The notes under the pieces: generated by a model | Told to the model about the DNA's origin: nothing | The model's input: the letters and a program-made list of their open reading frames with translations, nothing else | The model's database searches: none | Translations under genes and position numbers: made by a program | From: Pandoraea apista | GTDB lineage: Bacteria > Pseudomonadota > Gammaproteobacteria > Burkholderiales > Burkholderiaceae | Direction: 5' to 3' | DNA length: 64,000 bases | NCBI RefSeq assembly: GCF_001465595.2 | Contig: NZ_CP013481.2 | Span: 2,790,001 to 2,854,000 of the forward strand | Shown: positions 27,118 through 36,021 of the stretch, in pieces | How the letters are laid out: each line of letters opens with the position of its first letter | Numbering within the stretch: position 1 is the first letter of the stretch

Positions 27118-28793
27118 GCGAGGGCTCCGTTCAAAGCGGGGTTATTGGTCGATGGCATGGGCTCGTGAGCGGAGCGGGGCGCGCGCGTGACGACGGCATG
27201 GCGGCGCACCCAGACATCGTCGAGACCGCCGCTGAGCAAGCGGTGACGTTGTGAGTCGTCGGTGGCGGTGTATTCGACCCGGCGATGCATGCCCCGCGTT
27301 TCCGTGCGCGCTTGCGCACTGCGGTACATCCAGCGCGCTGTGGCGAGCATCGCGGCCGCTTCGCGCGCGCGCACGGCCTCTTGCGCGTCTCGCGCGGGCG
27401 CACGCGTACGAAGTTGTGCCCACAGGGCATCGAGACGCACTAGCGAATCCGCCAAAAGATCCGCGCTGCGCCACCAGTTGCGCTCGTAGGGGAACACCTC
27501 GTTCTGAACGGCGCGAATGATCTGGGCACTATCGATACCCTCGTGGGCAGAAGTCTCGCGCAATGCCGCGCCCCCGGTGTGATACCGCGTGGCCGACGCC
27601 GGGCGGCGGTTGGCGCGGGCGAACGTGGCTGCGCCGGCGCCCGCCCAGAATCCCGAGGACATCGCCCAGGCGGCGTTGTGGCTGCCGCCGCCGGTAAAGC
27701 CGCCGCAGATCAGTTCACGCGTAGCTGCGTCGCCCGCCGCGTAGAGGCCATGGACCGACGTAGCGCAGTCGTGCCCAGTCACGCTCAGTCCGCCCGTGCC
27801 TCGCACGGTGCCTTCCAGACGCAAGGTGACGGGGAAGTGCTGTGTAAAAGGATCGATGCCCAGGCGGTCGAACGGCAGGAAGAAGTTTGGCTGCGCCGTG
27901 CGCATCCATGCACGGACTTGATCGTCGGCCAGATCGAGGCAGCCGAAGACCTTATGCGACGTCAGTTCGCGGGCGATCACGCCGCGCCCGCGGGCCGAGC
28001 CGGCGCCTTCGATCTTTCGACCGTCTTCGTCATAAAAGGTGGCCCACTTGTAGAACATCGACTTGGTTACGGAGGCGAATGCCGGTCCAAGTCCGTAAGC
28101 GTTCGAAAACTCCATGCCGGACAATTCCGCGCCGGCCTCGGCAGCCATGAGTTGCCCGTCGCCCGTGAGCACATTGCAGCCGAGGGCGCGGCTGAGGAAG
28201 GCGCAGCCGCCCGTGGCAATGACTACGGCGTTCGCGAGCACCTGCCACGTCTCGCCCGTCTGACGATTGACCCCGGCCGCACCTGCCACCGCGCCGTCGT
28301 CGTCGACCAGCAGTTCGAGCGCCGGGCTGTGATCGAGAATGCGCGCACCGCTTTCCTTCACGCGTTTGCGCATCAGCCGCATGTACTCCGGCCCCTGAAC
28401 CGAAGTGCGCTGCGATTGCCCGAATTCGTCCACGGGGAACGGATAACCCCACTCGGCCAATTGCTGGACGTTGTCCCATGTCTGTGCCAGTACGCGATCC
28501 ATCCAGGCATGTTCGGCCAGACGGCCGCCCATCTCGAAACGGCTTGCCTTGGCGCGTTCGCGCGAGTCGCCTTCATCGGGCACATACCAGACAGCCGTGC
28601 CCGACGGCGCAGTGGCGCCTGACGTGCCGCAATACCCCTTGTCGGCCAGCACCACCCTGGCGCCATTTGCCGCCGCGCTGATCGCCGCCCACGTTCCGGC
28701 GGGGCCACCGCCGATTACGAGTACGTCCACGTCGTGACGCTTGCCGACGAAGGCGTCGGTCACTTTGCGCCGCTGTGCATTTGTCTGAGTCAT
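27114..28793 (-). CDS. FAD-dependent oxidoreductase (fumarate reductase / AprA-like)
   Basis: A 559-residue flavoprotein with an N-terminal dinucleotide fold VDVLVIGGGPAGTWAAISAAANGARVVLADKG, a later glycine-rich FAD contact (GLYAAGDAATRELICGGFTGGGSHNAAWAMSSG) and a C-terminal helical cap. This is the fumarate reductase/succinate dehydrogenase/APS-reductase-alpha superfamily. With the coupled ferredoxin it should form a two-subunit redox enzyme; the substrate is not evident. GGGAG lies nine bases before ATG at 28793 (MTQTN), so I prefer this to the ATG at 28799 or the longer frame to 28895. First gene of the operon, divergent from a Crp/Fnr regulator. Confidence 0.85.
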   Translation of the reverse strand: MTQTNAQRRKVTDAFVGKRHDVDVLVIGGGPAGTWAAISAAANGARVVLADKGYCGTSGATAPSGTAVWYVPDEGDSRERAKASRFEMGGRLAEHAWMDRVLAQTWDNVQQLAEWGYPFPVDEFGQSQRTSVQGPEYMRLMRKRVKESGARILDHSPALELLVDDDGAVAGAAGVNRQTGETWQVLANAVVIATGGCAFLSRALGCNVLTGDGQLMAAEAGAELSGMEFSNAYGLGPAFASVTKSMFYKWATFYDEDGRKIEGAGSARGRGVIARELTSHKVFGCLDLADDQVRAWMRTAQPNFFLPFDRLGIDPFTQHFPVTLRLEGTVRGTGGLSVTGHDCATSVHGLYAAGDAATRELICGGFTGGGSHNAAWAMSSGFWAGAGAATFARANRRPASATRYHTGGAALRETSAHEGIDSAQIIRAVQNEVFPYERNWWRSADLLADSLVRLDALWAQLRTRAPARDAQEAVRAREAAAMLATARWMYRSAQARTETRGMHRRVEYTATDDSQRHRLLSGGLDDVWVRRHAVVTRAPRSAHEPMPSTNNPALNGALA

Positions 28794-28906
28794 TTCCATA
28801 CGCTCCCGAGTCGAATTTCGATATGCCGATTCATTACTTGGCCGATGGGCGAAACGCGGTACCGTGACCGGTCGTCTCACGCCCATTTCCCCCATCCCAC
28901 GGCGTC

Positions 28907-29725
28907 ATGCAGCAAACCTCCGCACGTCCTGCCGGCTACGCGAATGCCGGCCAAGACATCGCCATTCAGGCGGCGTCCCATCTACCGTTGCGCTCGAACG
29001 GGCGCGATCTCACCGCACCACAGCGCGAAGTCATCTGGACCGCGTTTCGCAACAACGCGGGCTTGCGCTCGTGGTCCGACGAGGTGCTCAACGCGCTGAT
29101 TCAAGCCGGCCATTTGGAGACCTATCCCGATGGCGCGCTCATCTACGCTGCCGGCGAGCCTTGCCCGGATATCCACGTCATCCTGTCGGGCGTGCTCGAG
29201 TGGCAGTGGACCAGCCCGGACGGCGGGCGCGCCGTCGAAGACTTCATTCCCCCCGGCGAGGTGGCGAACTTCATCGCAGTGCTCACCGGCGAGACATCCG
29301 TTCATCACCAGCGCGCCAGAGGACTCACCCGGTTGTTTCACATTCCCGCGCAGGCGTTGAACGCGCAATTCGATCGCGATCCGACGCTCAGCGCGTCGCT
29401 GCTGCGGTTGATCGCCGCCCGGGCGCGCGGGCTGCATGACCGGCTCGGACGCCACAGCCTCATGCCGTTTCGTGCCCGTCTCGCCTATCAGTTGCTGGCC
29501 CTGGCCAGACGCTACGGCGTGCCGGACGGCGAGGGCGTAACCCTGAGCTTGCGGTTGTCGCAGGAGGACCTCGCGGCCTTGCTGATGGCGTCTCGTCAGT
29601 ACCTCAACCGTGAGTTCCGCTGGTTCCTCGATCGGCAACTGGTGCGCACGCGTTATGGCCGCGTGTCCTTACTGGACATGGATACGTTGCGAGACATCAG
29701 CGAGGGCAGGGAGGCGCACCCCTGA
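28907..29725 (+). CDS. Crp/Fnr family transcriptional regulator
   Basis: A 272-residue regulator. A cyclic-nucleotide-binding-like beta roll spans about residues 60-165 (YPDGALIYAAGEPCPDIHVILSG, then IPPGEVANFIAVLTG), followed by the dimer helix and a C-terminal Crp-type HTH (LRLSQEDLAALLMASRQYLNREFRWF). The Cys set of Fnr iron-sulfur sensors is absent, and the cAMP-binding Arg-Ser pair of Crp is not evident, so the signal is unknown. It is divergent from the FAD/ferredoxin/binding-protein operon, the probable target. The N-terminal 30 residues are not conserved-looking. Confidence 0.88.
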   Translation: MQQTSARPAGYANAGQDIAIQAASHLPLRSNGRDLTAPQREVIWTAFRNNAGLRSWSDEVLNALIQAGHLETYPDGALIYAAGEPCPDIHVILSGVLEWQWTSPDGGRAVEDFIPPGEVANFIAVLTGETSVHHQRARGLTRLFHIPAQALNAQFDRDPTLSASLLRLIAARARGLHDRLGRHSLMPFRARLAYQLLALARRYGVPDGEGVTLSLRLSQEDLAALLMASRQYLNREFRWFLDRQLVRTRYGRVSLLDMDTLRDISEGREAHP

Positions 29726-29907
29726 CCGACGCGACAGCACCATTGTGGAAGTGAGGCGATGGCGCGATCTGTCACCAATCGGACAGTGTTTCGCGAGTTT
29801 TCTTCTACCTAAAGCGCGCGAGCGACTAATGCGCGGGGTGGCCAACGCTTGATTTTTCCGCCCACACGCGCTTGAATCCGGTATTCCTTTCGCTCAGGGC
29901 GGAGACC

Positions 29908-30765
29908 GTGGTTCGCACACTGATGAAATTCTTGCCGGCACTGGCGTTATGCCTGACCTTCTCGGCAACGGCAGCAGACGGGCGGCCGTCGGCAAGCGCA
30001 GGCAACATCGATCAGCCTCTGAATCAATGTCTGAACGATCCGGAAAAACAGTCGACCGGCGATCAGGACGAGTGCATCGTCAACGCGACGCACGCGTGGG
30101 ACGCGCGTCTGAACGCCAGCTACCTGGCGTTGCGCGATGATTTGCCGGAGGCGGCGCGCCCGGCGTTGCTTGCGGCACAAAGGGCATGGCTGGCGAGTCG
30201 TAATGCCGACCTGACACTGATTGCCGCGGTGTATGCCACGGTGCGGGGCACGATGTATGCGCCCATGAATGCCAACGATGTGATGGTGCTGACTCAACGG
30301 CGTGCACAGACATTGACGCGTTACGGCGCAGATCTCGAGAACGCATCGGCAGGCGCTTTCCGGCTCGATGGACGGCTGATGCCTGCGAAGATAGAGAGAG
30401 AAGACGGCGGGAGCGCCGTGCCGCAGCGAGGTCTGGGATTCGAGCGAAAGCACTGCCAGGGTTTGACTGAGGCGGCTTCGCTCACGCGCTGCGCCGATCA
30501 GGCGGTGCAGTACTACATAAAGGATATTGACGAGCAAGCGCAGCGCATCGAGCGGCGCTTGCCCGGAGCGTCACGGGGTGCGATGCGCGCATCCGCCGAC
30601 AAATGGCGACTGTTTGCATCGTCGGAGAAAGCTCTCGTGAGCGCCGTATGTCCGGCCGCCGACACCGCGCTGGGTCAGGCTTGCCGAGCCGTGCAGGCGC
30701 GCAACGAAGCCCTTGCGCGCTTGCAGCAGCTCGTTCATCTCGAAGCGTTGATCGGTGCCGACTGA
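29908..30765 (+). CDS. LprI-like (DUF1311) exported protein
   Basis: About 285 residues with a cleavable signal (FLPALALCLTFSATA-AD). The first domain fits the lysozyme-inhibitor LprI N-terminal family: CIVNATHAWDARLNASYLALRDDL, then RPALLAAQRAWLASRNADLTLI. The second half repeats a similar pattern (CADQAVQYYIKDIDEQAQRIERRL, SADKWRLFASSEKAL), so the protein may be two LprI-like units. LprI of mycobacteria inhibits lysozyme; for this protein the activity is untested. The start is uncertain: GTG at 29908 follows AGGGCGGAG, while ATG at 29923 gives a shorter signal. No operon partner is evident. Confidence 0.75.
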   Translation: MVRTLMKFLPALALCLTFSATAADGRPSASAGNIDQPLNQCLNDPEKQSTGDQDECIVNATHAWDARLNASYLALRDDLPEAARPALLAAQRAWLASRNADLTLIAAVYATVRGTMYAPMNANDVMVLTQRRAQTLTRYGADLENASAGAFRLDGRLMPAKIEREDGGSAVPQRGLGFERKHCQGLTEAASLTRCADQAVQYYIKDIDEQAQRIERRLPGASRGAMRASADKWRLFASSEKALVSAVCPAADTALGQACRAVQARNEALARLQQLVHLEALIGAD

Positions 30766-30809
30766 CAGGCGTTGTGAGTCGTGCCGTATGCGTTGCCCGA
30801 TCGGGACAC

Positions 30810-31700
30810 TCAGTCGATGCGTCGCACGCGCACCAGCAACCAGGCCATGACCGCCGTGGCAACGACCGTCGCGAGAATCGATTGCCACACCGAGTGGGTG
30901 GCGGCCCATGTCCCGACAAATGCCCCCGCAAACACGAAAATCGCGACCCATTCGAGCACCTTGTCGAGTTTGTTCGGGTCGCGATAGCGGTGCTTGTCCC
31001 CCGAGGGTTGCGCATCCAGGGGCTTGGAGGCAGCATATCGCGCACGCGGCGCACAGGCGGGAAAAACTTCCACCAACGATTGGCTGGGCCAAGGGTTGAC
31101 CTCGGCGCCGGGGTTACCCGCGCCAGTGGTGCGCCAGACAGCGTCGGTATCGGCCACGTGTTTCAGATCGGCGATCTCCTCCGCCAGATCCGCGTGGATC
31201 TGGGGGCCGTGGTCCAGCGCCGTGATCTGGTCGAGTTCCGTCGCTAGCCAGTCGGTGGCGTCTGTGACATCGGGCAGTCCGCTGGTGCGAACCAGAATGA
31301 AGGGGCCGTAGGCCGTCGAGATATAGTCGACGAAGGCGTCGTAGATCGGGCGAAAACGCTCGCCGAGCAACGCGATCAGGTGATCGCGCCGTCGGGTGGT
31401 ACGTTCAAGCGCGAGCGCTTTTGTGGTCACCAGATAGGGATATTTGGCGTCCCTTTCGGCTGGCGTGGCGTTCTCCAGAAACTCCTCGAGTTCCACCGCT
31501 GCCTCGTCGGGATCGAAGTCGTCGACGACGTAAGCGAAATGAATGTCGTCCGCAGCAAACAAAGTCCGCCAAAAGAGCGGGATATGGGCGTTCGCTTCCA
31601 ACGAAGGGCCGTCGGCGGAAAAGTACGTCTTTAGTTCGCCTTTACGGCCCTCCGGCATGCGTGGCCAAGGCGGACTCTCGAGAAAGACAGGGTGTGACAT
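30810..31700 (-). CDS. Hypothetical protein with two C-terminal membrane helices
   Basis: A 296-residue protein that I do not recognise. The first 235 residues are soluble, acidic and rich in charged residues (for example FDPDEAAVELEEFLENATPAERDAKYPYLVTTKALALE). The C-terminus holds two hydrophobic segments (WVAIFVFAGAFVGTWAATHSVW and ILATVVATAVMAWLLV). No signal peptide is seen. ATG at 31700 (MSHPVFLESPPWP) is preferred to an in-frame start at 31874, which adds a basic, non-protein-like stretch. The gene converges with the LprI-like gene and is alone on its strand upstream of the arsenic genes, with no obvious functional link to either. Confidence 0.7.
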   Translation of the reverse strand: MSHPVFLESPPWPRMPEGRKGELKTYFSADGPSLEANAHIPLFWRTLFAADDIHFAYVVDDFDPDEAAVELEEFLENATPAERDAKYPYLVTTKALALERTTRRRDHLIALLGERFRPIYDAFVDYISTAYGPFILVRTSGLPDVTDATDWLATELDQITALDHGPQIHADLAEEIADLKHVADTDAVWRTTGAGNPGAEVNPWPSQSLVEVFPACAPRARYAASKPLDAQPSGDKHRYRDPNKLDKVLEWVAIFVFAGAFVGTWAATHSVWQSILATVVATAVMAWLLVRVRRID

Positions 31701-31809
31701 TTCTTGAGCCTTCAAAGGAGTGGGTCGGTGCAATCGGAGGTTGGCACGCCAAACTTTCCGGCCAACGCGGGGCGAGCCGGGGAAATTCTGGCTCAACTTG
31801 CGGCGTTTG

Positions 31810-32910
31810 TCATTGTGCGGCGCCCCTGATGTCGTACCAGGCCTTTGTTCGATTGACGACACGCACCACGACAAGCATCAACGGCACTTCGACCAGTACG
31901 CCTACCACGGTCGCGAGTGCGGCGCCCGAGCGCAGGCCGAAGACACTGATGGCAGTGGCAACCGCCAACTCGAAGAAGTTGCTCGCCGCGATCAGGCTCG
32001 ACGGTCCGGCGACACAATGTGCAACGCCAAGCCGGCGATTCAACGCGTAGGCGAGCCCGGCGTTGAACATCACCTGTACCGCGATGGGAACGGCGAGTAA
32101 TCCGATGACTACGGGCTGTTCGATTATGACGTCGGCCTGAAAGGCGAAAAGCAGAACCAGTGTGGCGAGCAGGGCGGTTATGCCGCAAGGCGCAGCGGCC
32201 GCCGTCGCCCGGGTGAGTGCTTCATGGCTACGCCGGAGCAGTGCGCGACGCAAGCCCTGCGCAATTGCAACGGGGATCAGAATGTAGACGGCGACGGAGA
32301 CCAGTAGCGTTTCCCACGGAATACTAATGGTCGACACGCCGAGCAACAGCGCCACAATGGGAGCGAAGGCAACCACCATAATGGCGTCGTTCAATGCGAC
32401 TTGCGAGAGCGTGAAATAGGCGTCGCCTTTGCATAGTTGGGACCATACGAACACCATCGCCGTACACGGTGCGGCAGCGAGCAGGATCAGCCCCGCAACG
32501 TAGCTGTCCAACTGATCTGGGGGCAGCCATGCAGCGAACGCATGACGGATGAACAACCACGCCAGCAACGCCATCGAGAATGGCTTGACCAGCCAATTCA
32601 CCGCCAGGGTCACACCGACGCTGCGCCAATGCTCTGCGACGCGGCGTAGCGCCCCGAAGTCGATCTTCACGAGCATCGGCACGATCATGATCCAAATCAA
32701 CACCGCCACGACGATGTTGACGTGAGCGAGCTCGAACTGGGAGATAAGCACGATATGGGCCGGCGCGACATGCCCGATGAGCACGCCCGCCACCATACAG
32801 AGCAGTACCCAGACCGATAGGTATCGCTCGAAAGCGCCCATGCCGGCTGCCTTTTCGGGCTTCGCCGCCGACGGATCGGTGTAGCGAACGGAATCGTTCA
32901 AGTCATTCAT
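31810..32910 (-). CDS. acr3: Arsenite efflux transporter, ACR3 family
   Basis: A 366-residue integral membrane protein with about ten helices, beginning near residue 30. The family signature with the essential Cys is present at Cys149 (AAAPCTAMVFVWSQL). ACR3 exports arsenite and, in some members, antimonite using the proton gradient, completing detoxification after ArsC reduces arsenate. The start codon shares one base with the stop of arsC (TAATG). Last gene of a two-gene operon divergent from arsR. There is no arsA ATPase, arsH or arsD in the window. Confidence 0.93.
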   Translation of the reverse strand: MNDLNDSVRYTDPSAAKPEKAAGMGAFERYLSVWVLLCMVAGVLIGHVAPAHIVLISQFELAHVNIVVAVLIWIMIVPMLVKIDFGALRRVAEHWRSVGVTLAVNWLVKPFSMALLAWLFIRHAFAAWLPPDQLDSYVAGLILLAAAPCTAMVFVWSQLCKGDAYFTLSQVALNDAIMVVAFAPIVALLLGVSTISIPWETLLVSVAVYILIPVAIAQGLRRALLRRSHEALTRATAAAAPCGITALLATLVLLFAFQADVIIEQPVVIGLLAVPIAVQVMFNAGLAYALNRRLGVAHCVAGPSSLIAASNFFELAVATAISVFGLRSGAALATVVGVLVEVPLMLVVVRVVNRTKAWYDIRGAAQ

Positions 32911-33431
32911 TACGCCTCCTCGGCGCTAAGCCGGTCGCCGATTGCCTGAAGTTGCTTCCGTGTCGCGACCGGGTCCAGCGTTTCCCAGGGAAGACCCAGG
33001 AGCAACTCGATGCGTGCGCGAAGTTGCAGATAGGTCTGGAAAAACGCCTTGCGAATCTCGTCCGGCGGGCCCTGTGTCTGCGACGGATCGGGCACCCCCC
33101 AATGGGCCACGGCGGGATGGCCGGGCCAGATGGGGCAGGCCTCGCCTGCGGCGTTGTCGCAAACGGTCAAGATGAAATCGATACGCGGTGCACCGGCCCG
33201 CGCGAATTCGTCCCATGACTTGCTGCGCAGTGCCGAGGTGTCTGTCCCGCGCGAGGCCAGCAACTCGAGCGCGTAAGGGTTGGGTTGACCGGCAGGCTGG
33301 CTACCGGCGCTGAAAGCGACAAACCGATTGGCACCCAGGTCGTTGAGAATGGCCTCGGCCAGAATCGAGCGAGCTGAGTTATGCGTGCAGAGGAACAGCA
33401 CGTGGCACCTGGCGATGTCAGCTTGTATCAT
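32910..33431 (-). CDS. arsC: Arsenate reductase, low-molecular-weight phosphatase type
   Basis: A 173-residue enzyme with the CX5R P-loop CTHNSARS near the N-terminus (Cys15), then FSAGSQPAGQPNPYAL, and the redox cysteines in TVCDNAAGEACPIWPG. This is the thioredoxin/glutaredoxin-linked LMW-PTP type of arsenate reductase, not the E. coli plasmid R773 type. ATG at 33431 (MIQADIARCHVLFLC) is the family-like start; the longer frame to 33500 would run into the divergent arsR gene. It is followed directly by acr3. Confidence 0.92.
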   Translation of the reverse strand: MIQADIARCHVLFLCTHNSARSILAEAILNDLGANRFVAFSAGSQPAGQPNPYALELLASRGTDTSALRSKSWDEFARAGAPRIDFILTVCDNAAGEACPIWPGHPAVAHWGVPDPSQTQGPPDEIRKAFFQTYLQLRARIELLLGLPWETLDPVATRKQLQAIGDRLSAEEA

Positions 33432-33445
33432 AATGCAAAGGTTCT

Positions 33446-33468
33446 GGAAATATAGAAATATGGAATCC
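33446..33468. promoter_or_regulatory. AT-rich element between divergent arsC and arsR
   Basis: The 63-base divergent gap contains two GAAATAT copies (33447-33453 and 33455-33461) inside GGAAATATAGAAATATGG, strongly AT-rich against its surroundings. Position between arsC and arsR makes it the likely ArsR operator and promoter region; the exact operator cannot be fixed by eye. Confidence 0.4.
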
Positions 33469-33494
33469 GTGTAAACCACGGGGTCATCGACGAC

Positions 33495-33830
33495 ATGCAA
33501 ACTACCTTGAACGATACCGACGCCGTCAAAGCGCTTGCCGCACTGGCGCAGGGCAGCCGCCTTGCCGTATTCCGGCTGCTGGTCGTTGCCGGGCCCGAAG
33601 GGCTTCGTGTGGGCAACATCGCCGAGACGCTCGGGCTTGCCAATGCCACCTTGTCATTTCATCTGAAGGAATTGGCCAACGCCGGCCTGATCTCGTCGCG
33701 ACAGGAGGGGCGTTACATCTACTACGCCCCGGCCATCGACAAGATGAACGCGTTGATCGCCTTTCTCACCGAGAACTGCTGTCAAGGCGTGCCGGGACTC
33801 TGCGAACCGGCGTCGCCCCGGAAGTGCTGA
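33495..33830 (+). CDS. arsR: ArsR family arsenite-responsive repressor
   Basis: A 111-residue winged-helix repressor (ALAQGSRLAVFRLLVVAGPEGLRVGNIAETLGLANATLSFHLKELANAGLI). The arsenite site is not the classical CxCxxC of helix 3. Instead, Cys95, Cys96 and Cys103 lie in the C-terminal segment NCCQGVPGLC, close to the Cys95/96/102 site known from Acidithiobacillus ArsR. It is divergent from arsC-acr3 and should repress them until As(III) binds. Confidence 0.93.
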   Translation: MQTTLNDTDAVKALAALAQGSRLAVFRLLVVAGPEGLRVGNIAETLGLANATLSFHLKELANAGLISSRQEGRYIYYAPAIDKMNALIAFLTENCCQGVPGLCEPASPRKC

Positions 33831-33976
33831 TCTGATCTCAGAAATGCCTTTTCGGCCGAACACCTATCCGACGACACGGCCTCACGCTATCTGTTTGATA
33901 TTTCCAATAATATGGAATATTTAGGCCGTGTGCAAGGGGCTCCTTACGAGGACGGGAGCTTTTGGGGGGGGGCGCA

Positions 33977-35188
33977 TCACTCCCCATGCGTCACGAGGAA
34001 ATGTCTGACGTCGATGCGCTGTTCCTCGAACGCCGCCTCGCAATACTGGAGATACAGGCGCCAGGTTCGCACGAACGTGTCGTCGAAGCCTTGGGCGCGC
34101 ACGGTGTCGATCTGGGATTCGAAGGCCTCGTGCCAAAGTCGCAGCGTTCTCGCGTAATCCCGTCCAAAGCTCAAGGTTTGGGAAGCACTCATGCCGCTGT
34201 CTCGAGACGCCCTCACAAAGCGCTCCGCGCTGGGCAGCATGCCGCCGGGGAAGATGTACTCACGGATGAAGTCGCTCGACGTGCGGTAGGCGTCGAAGGC
34301 GTTGTCGTCGATGGTGATCGATTGAATGAGGGCCCGGCCGCCGGGGAGCAGGCGAGACTTGAGCACGGAGAAGAACGTCGGCCAATAGGCTTCGCCCACC
34401 GCTTCGAACATTTCGATGGAGACAATGGCGGCAAATTGGCCCTGTACGTCGCGGTAGTCAGTTAGCGAAATCTCAGCCAGATGACCCAATGTCTCGGCGT
34501 CGATGCGTGATTTGGCGATCGCGTATTGGGCCTGCGAAATGGTGATGCCATGTACGGCAATCCCTTGCCGGGCAGCATGCAGCGCAAAGCCGCCCCAGCC
34601 ACAGCCGATTTCCAGCACGCGGTCACCGGCGCGAAGCCCCAGAGTGTCGATGATCCGCTGGTATTTTGCGTGCTGTGCGTCGGCGAGCGAGCGTTGATCG
34701 TCGCCCTCGAACCACGCGCTGGAATACGTCCATGTCTTGTCGAGCCAGAGGCTGTAGAACGCATTACCCAGGTCGTAATGCGCGTGAATGTTGCGCCGGC
34801 TGCCTGTGCGGGAGTTGGCGCGAAGGCGATGTCGCAATTGATACCAGAGGCTCGCGATCCGCGAGCCCTCCGCAGTCTTGGCGACCGACGGAAGATTCCG
34901 TATCGCCAGTCGAATCAGCGCCACCAGGTCCGGGGAGTCGACCCATCCGGCTCGATACGCTTCTGCGAAGCCGATATCGCCGGCGTGCAATATCCGGCGG
35001 CAGGCGCGCCAATCGCGCACGTGAAGCGTGGCGTGCGGCAGGCTATGGGAATCGCCGAACGCATGCACGGTGCCATCGGGACAAACCAATGTCAGATGGC
35101 CGCTACGAATCCGGCGCAACAGGGTAAGTAACAGACGCGCCCAGATCGGCACAACGGCGTGCGGCGAGAATAGTCGGAGCGGAATCAT
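33977..35188 (-). CDS. cfa: Cyclopropane-fatty-acyl-phospholipid synthase
   Basis: A 403-residue SAM-dependent enzyme. It has an N-terminal lipid-binding region followed by HYDLGNAFYSLWLDKTWTYSSAWF, the SAM motif VLEIGCGWGGFALHAA, SIEMFEAVGEAYWPTFF and the family motif EYIFPGGMLPS. CFA synthases add a methylene bridge to unsaturated phospholipid acyl chains, giving stress-resistant membranes. I chose ATG at 35188, where it overlaps the DUF1365 gene by ATGA; the frame continues upstream but without family similarity. It is the last gene of the five-gene lipid operon beginning at 39261. Confidence 0.92.
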   Translation of the reverse strand: MIPLRLFSPHAVVPIWARLLLTLLRRIRSGHLTLVCPDGTVHAFGDSHSLPHATLHVRDWRACRRILHAGDIGFAEAYRAGWVDSPDLVALIRLAIRNLPSVAKTAEGSRIASLWYQLRHRLRANSRTGSRRNIHAHYDLGNAFYSLWLDKTWTYSSAWFEGDDQRSLADAQHAKYQRIIDTLGLRAGDRVLEIGCGWGGFALHAARQGIAVHGITISQAQYAIAKSRIDAETLGHLAEISLTDYRDVQGQFAAIVSIEMFEAVGEAYWPTFFSVLKSRLLPGGRALIQSITIDDNAFDAYRTSSDFIREYIFPGGMLPSAERFVRASRDSGMSASQTLSFGRDYARTLRLWHEAFESQIDTVRAQGFDDTFVRTWRLYLQYCEAAFEEQRIDVRHFLVTHGE

Positions 35189-36021
35189 GGGTGGATCTCC
35201 CGATCGGAGGACGTTGGGTGGTGAGGTGTTGCTGCCGACAGTGCGGGCGGGGTCTTGCCATAGAAAGGCACACGCTTTACCCAGAGCCGCAATGCCTGCC
35301 AGTGGATTCTGATGACGACGTTCAGCGCATTGAAGGGCTGAGACAGGACAGCCCGAAACACGCGAGCGCCGGTGAAAGGTTCTGCACGCATCGCGATCGC
35401 TGTACGCAGCACCAGCGTGTCGCCGACCCGATAGTCGATGGCGACCGACCACGCCGCGCCTTCCCGACGAACGCGAAATTCATACTGACCCTCCACGTCG
35501 CAAAACGGAGAGACATGGAACACCTTGCGGCAAACGAGCCGGGTATTGCCGTGAATCGCGACATGCCCGGGGGCGCTGAGCAAATACCCGTGATGTTGTC
35601 CGAACGTGTTGCGCACGTCTGCATACAGCGCGCGCAGGTTTCCTTCGCGGTCGTGGCAATACCAGAAACTCACGGGGTTAAATGCGAAACCCGCCATACG
35701 GGGAATCGTCTGCAACCAGATCTCGCCGTTGGCCGGGATGCCGGCTTCCGCGAGACGTTCGCGCATCCACGCCGAGAGGGCGCTTCCGTCGCGCGGCCCG
35801 TAGTCGCGTGATTGCACGCAGAGCGCCCGAGTCCGATCCATGGCGAACCAACGGCCGTGCAGCCTCTCGGCACGGCCGACGTTACAGGCGATCTGAAACA
35901 TCGGGTACGCGAACGCATGCCGCACGGGATGCAGGCGCTCATGGGTGACACGGCCGCGCAACAACCAGATGGCCGCCGGTTCGGAGGCCGGAGGAGACGC
36001 CGGCATGTCTGTGCGACTCAT
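35185..36021 (-). CDS. DUF1365 family protein
   Basis: A 278-residue soluble protein with the family features RLHPVRHAFAYPMFQIACNV and FAFNPVSFWYCHDREGNLRALYADVRNTFG. DUF1365 genes are consistently found between an amine-oxidase-like FAD gene and a CFA-type methyltransferase gene in many proteobacteria, as here. A role in modifying membrane acyl chains is therefore likely, though no biochemical function is known to me. ATG at 36021 overlaps the upstream FAD gene (ATGA), and its stop overlaps the cfa start (ATGA), giving tight translational coupling. Confidence 0.88.
   Translation of the reverse strand: MSRTDMPASPPASEPAAIWLLRGRVTHERLHPVRHAFAYPMFQIACNVGRAERLHGRWFAMDRTRALCVQSRDYGPRDGSALSAWMRERLAEAGIPANGEIWLQTIPRMAGFAFNPVSFWYCHDREGNLRALYADVRNTFGQHHGYLLSAPGHVAIHGNTRLVCRKVFHVSPFCDVEGQYEFRVRREGAAWSVAIDYRVGDTLVLRTAIAMRAEPFTGARVFRAVLSQPFNALNVVIRIHWQALRLWVKRVPFYGKTPPALSAATPHHPTSSDREIHP

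Noticed and set aside
28863..28881. CGTGA-N9-TCACG between the Crp/Fnr gene and the FAD operon as a Crp site
   Set aside because: Crp/Fnr sites need a shorter spacer (N4-N6); the arms are only five bases and could be chance.
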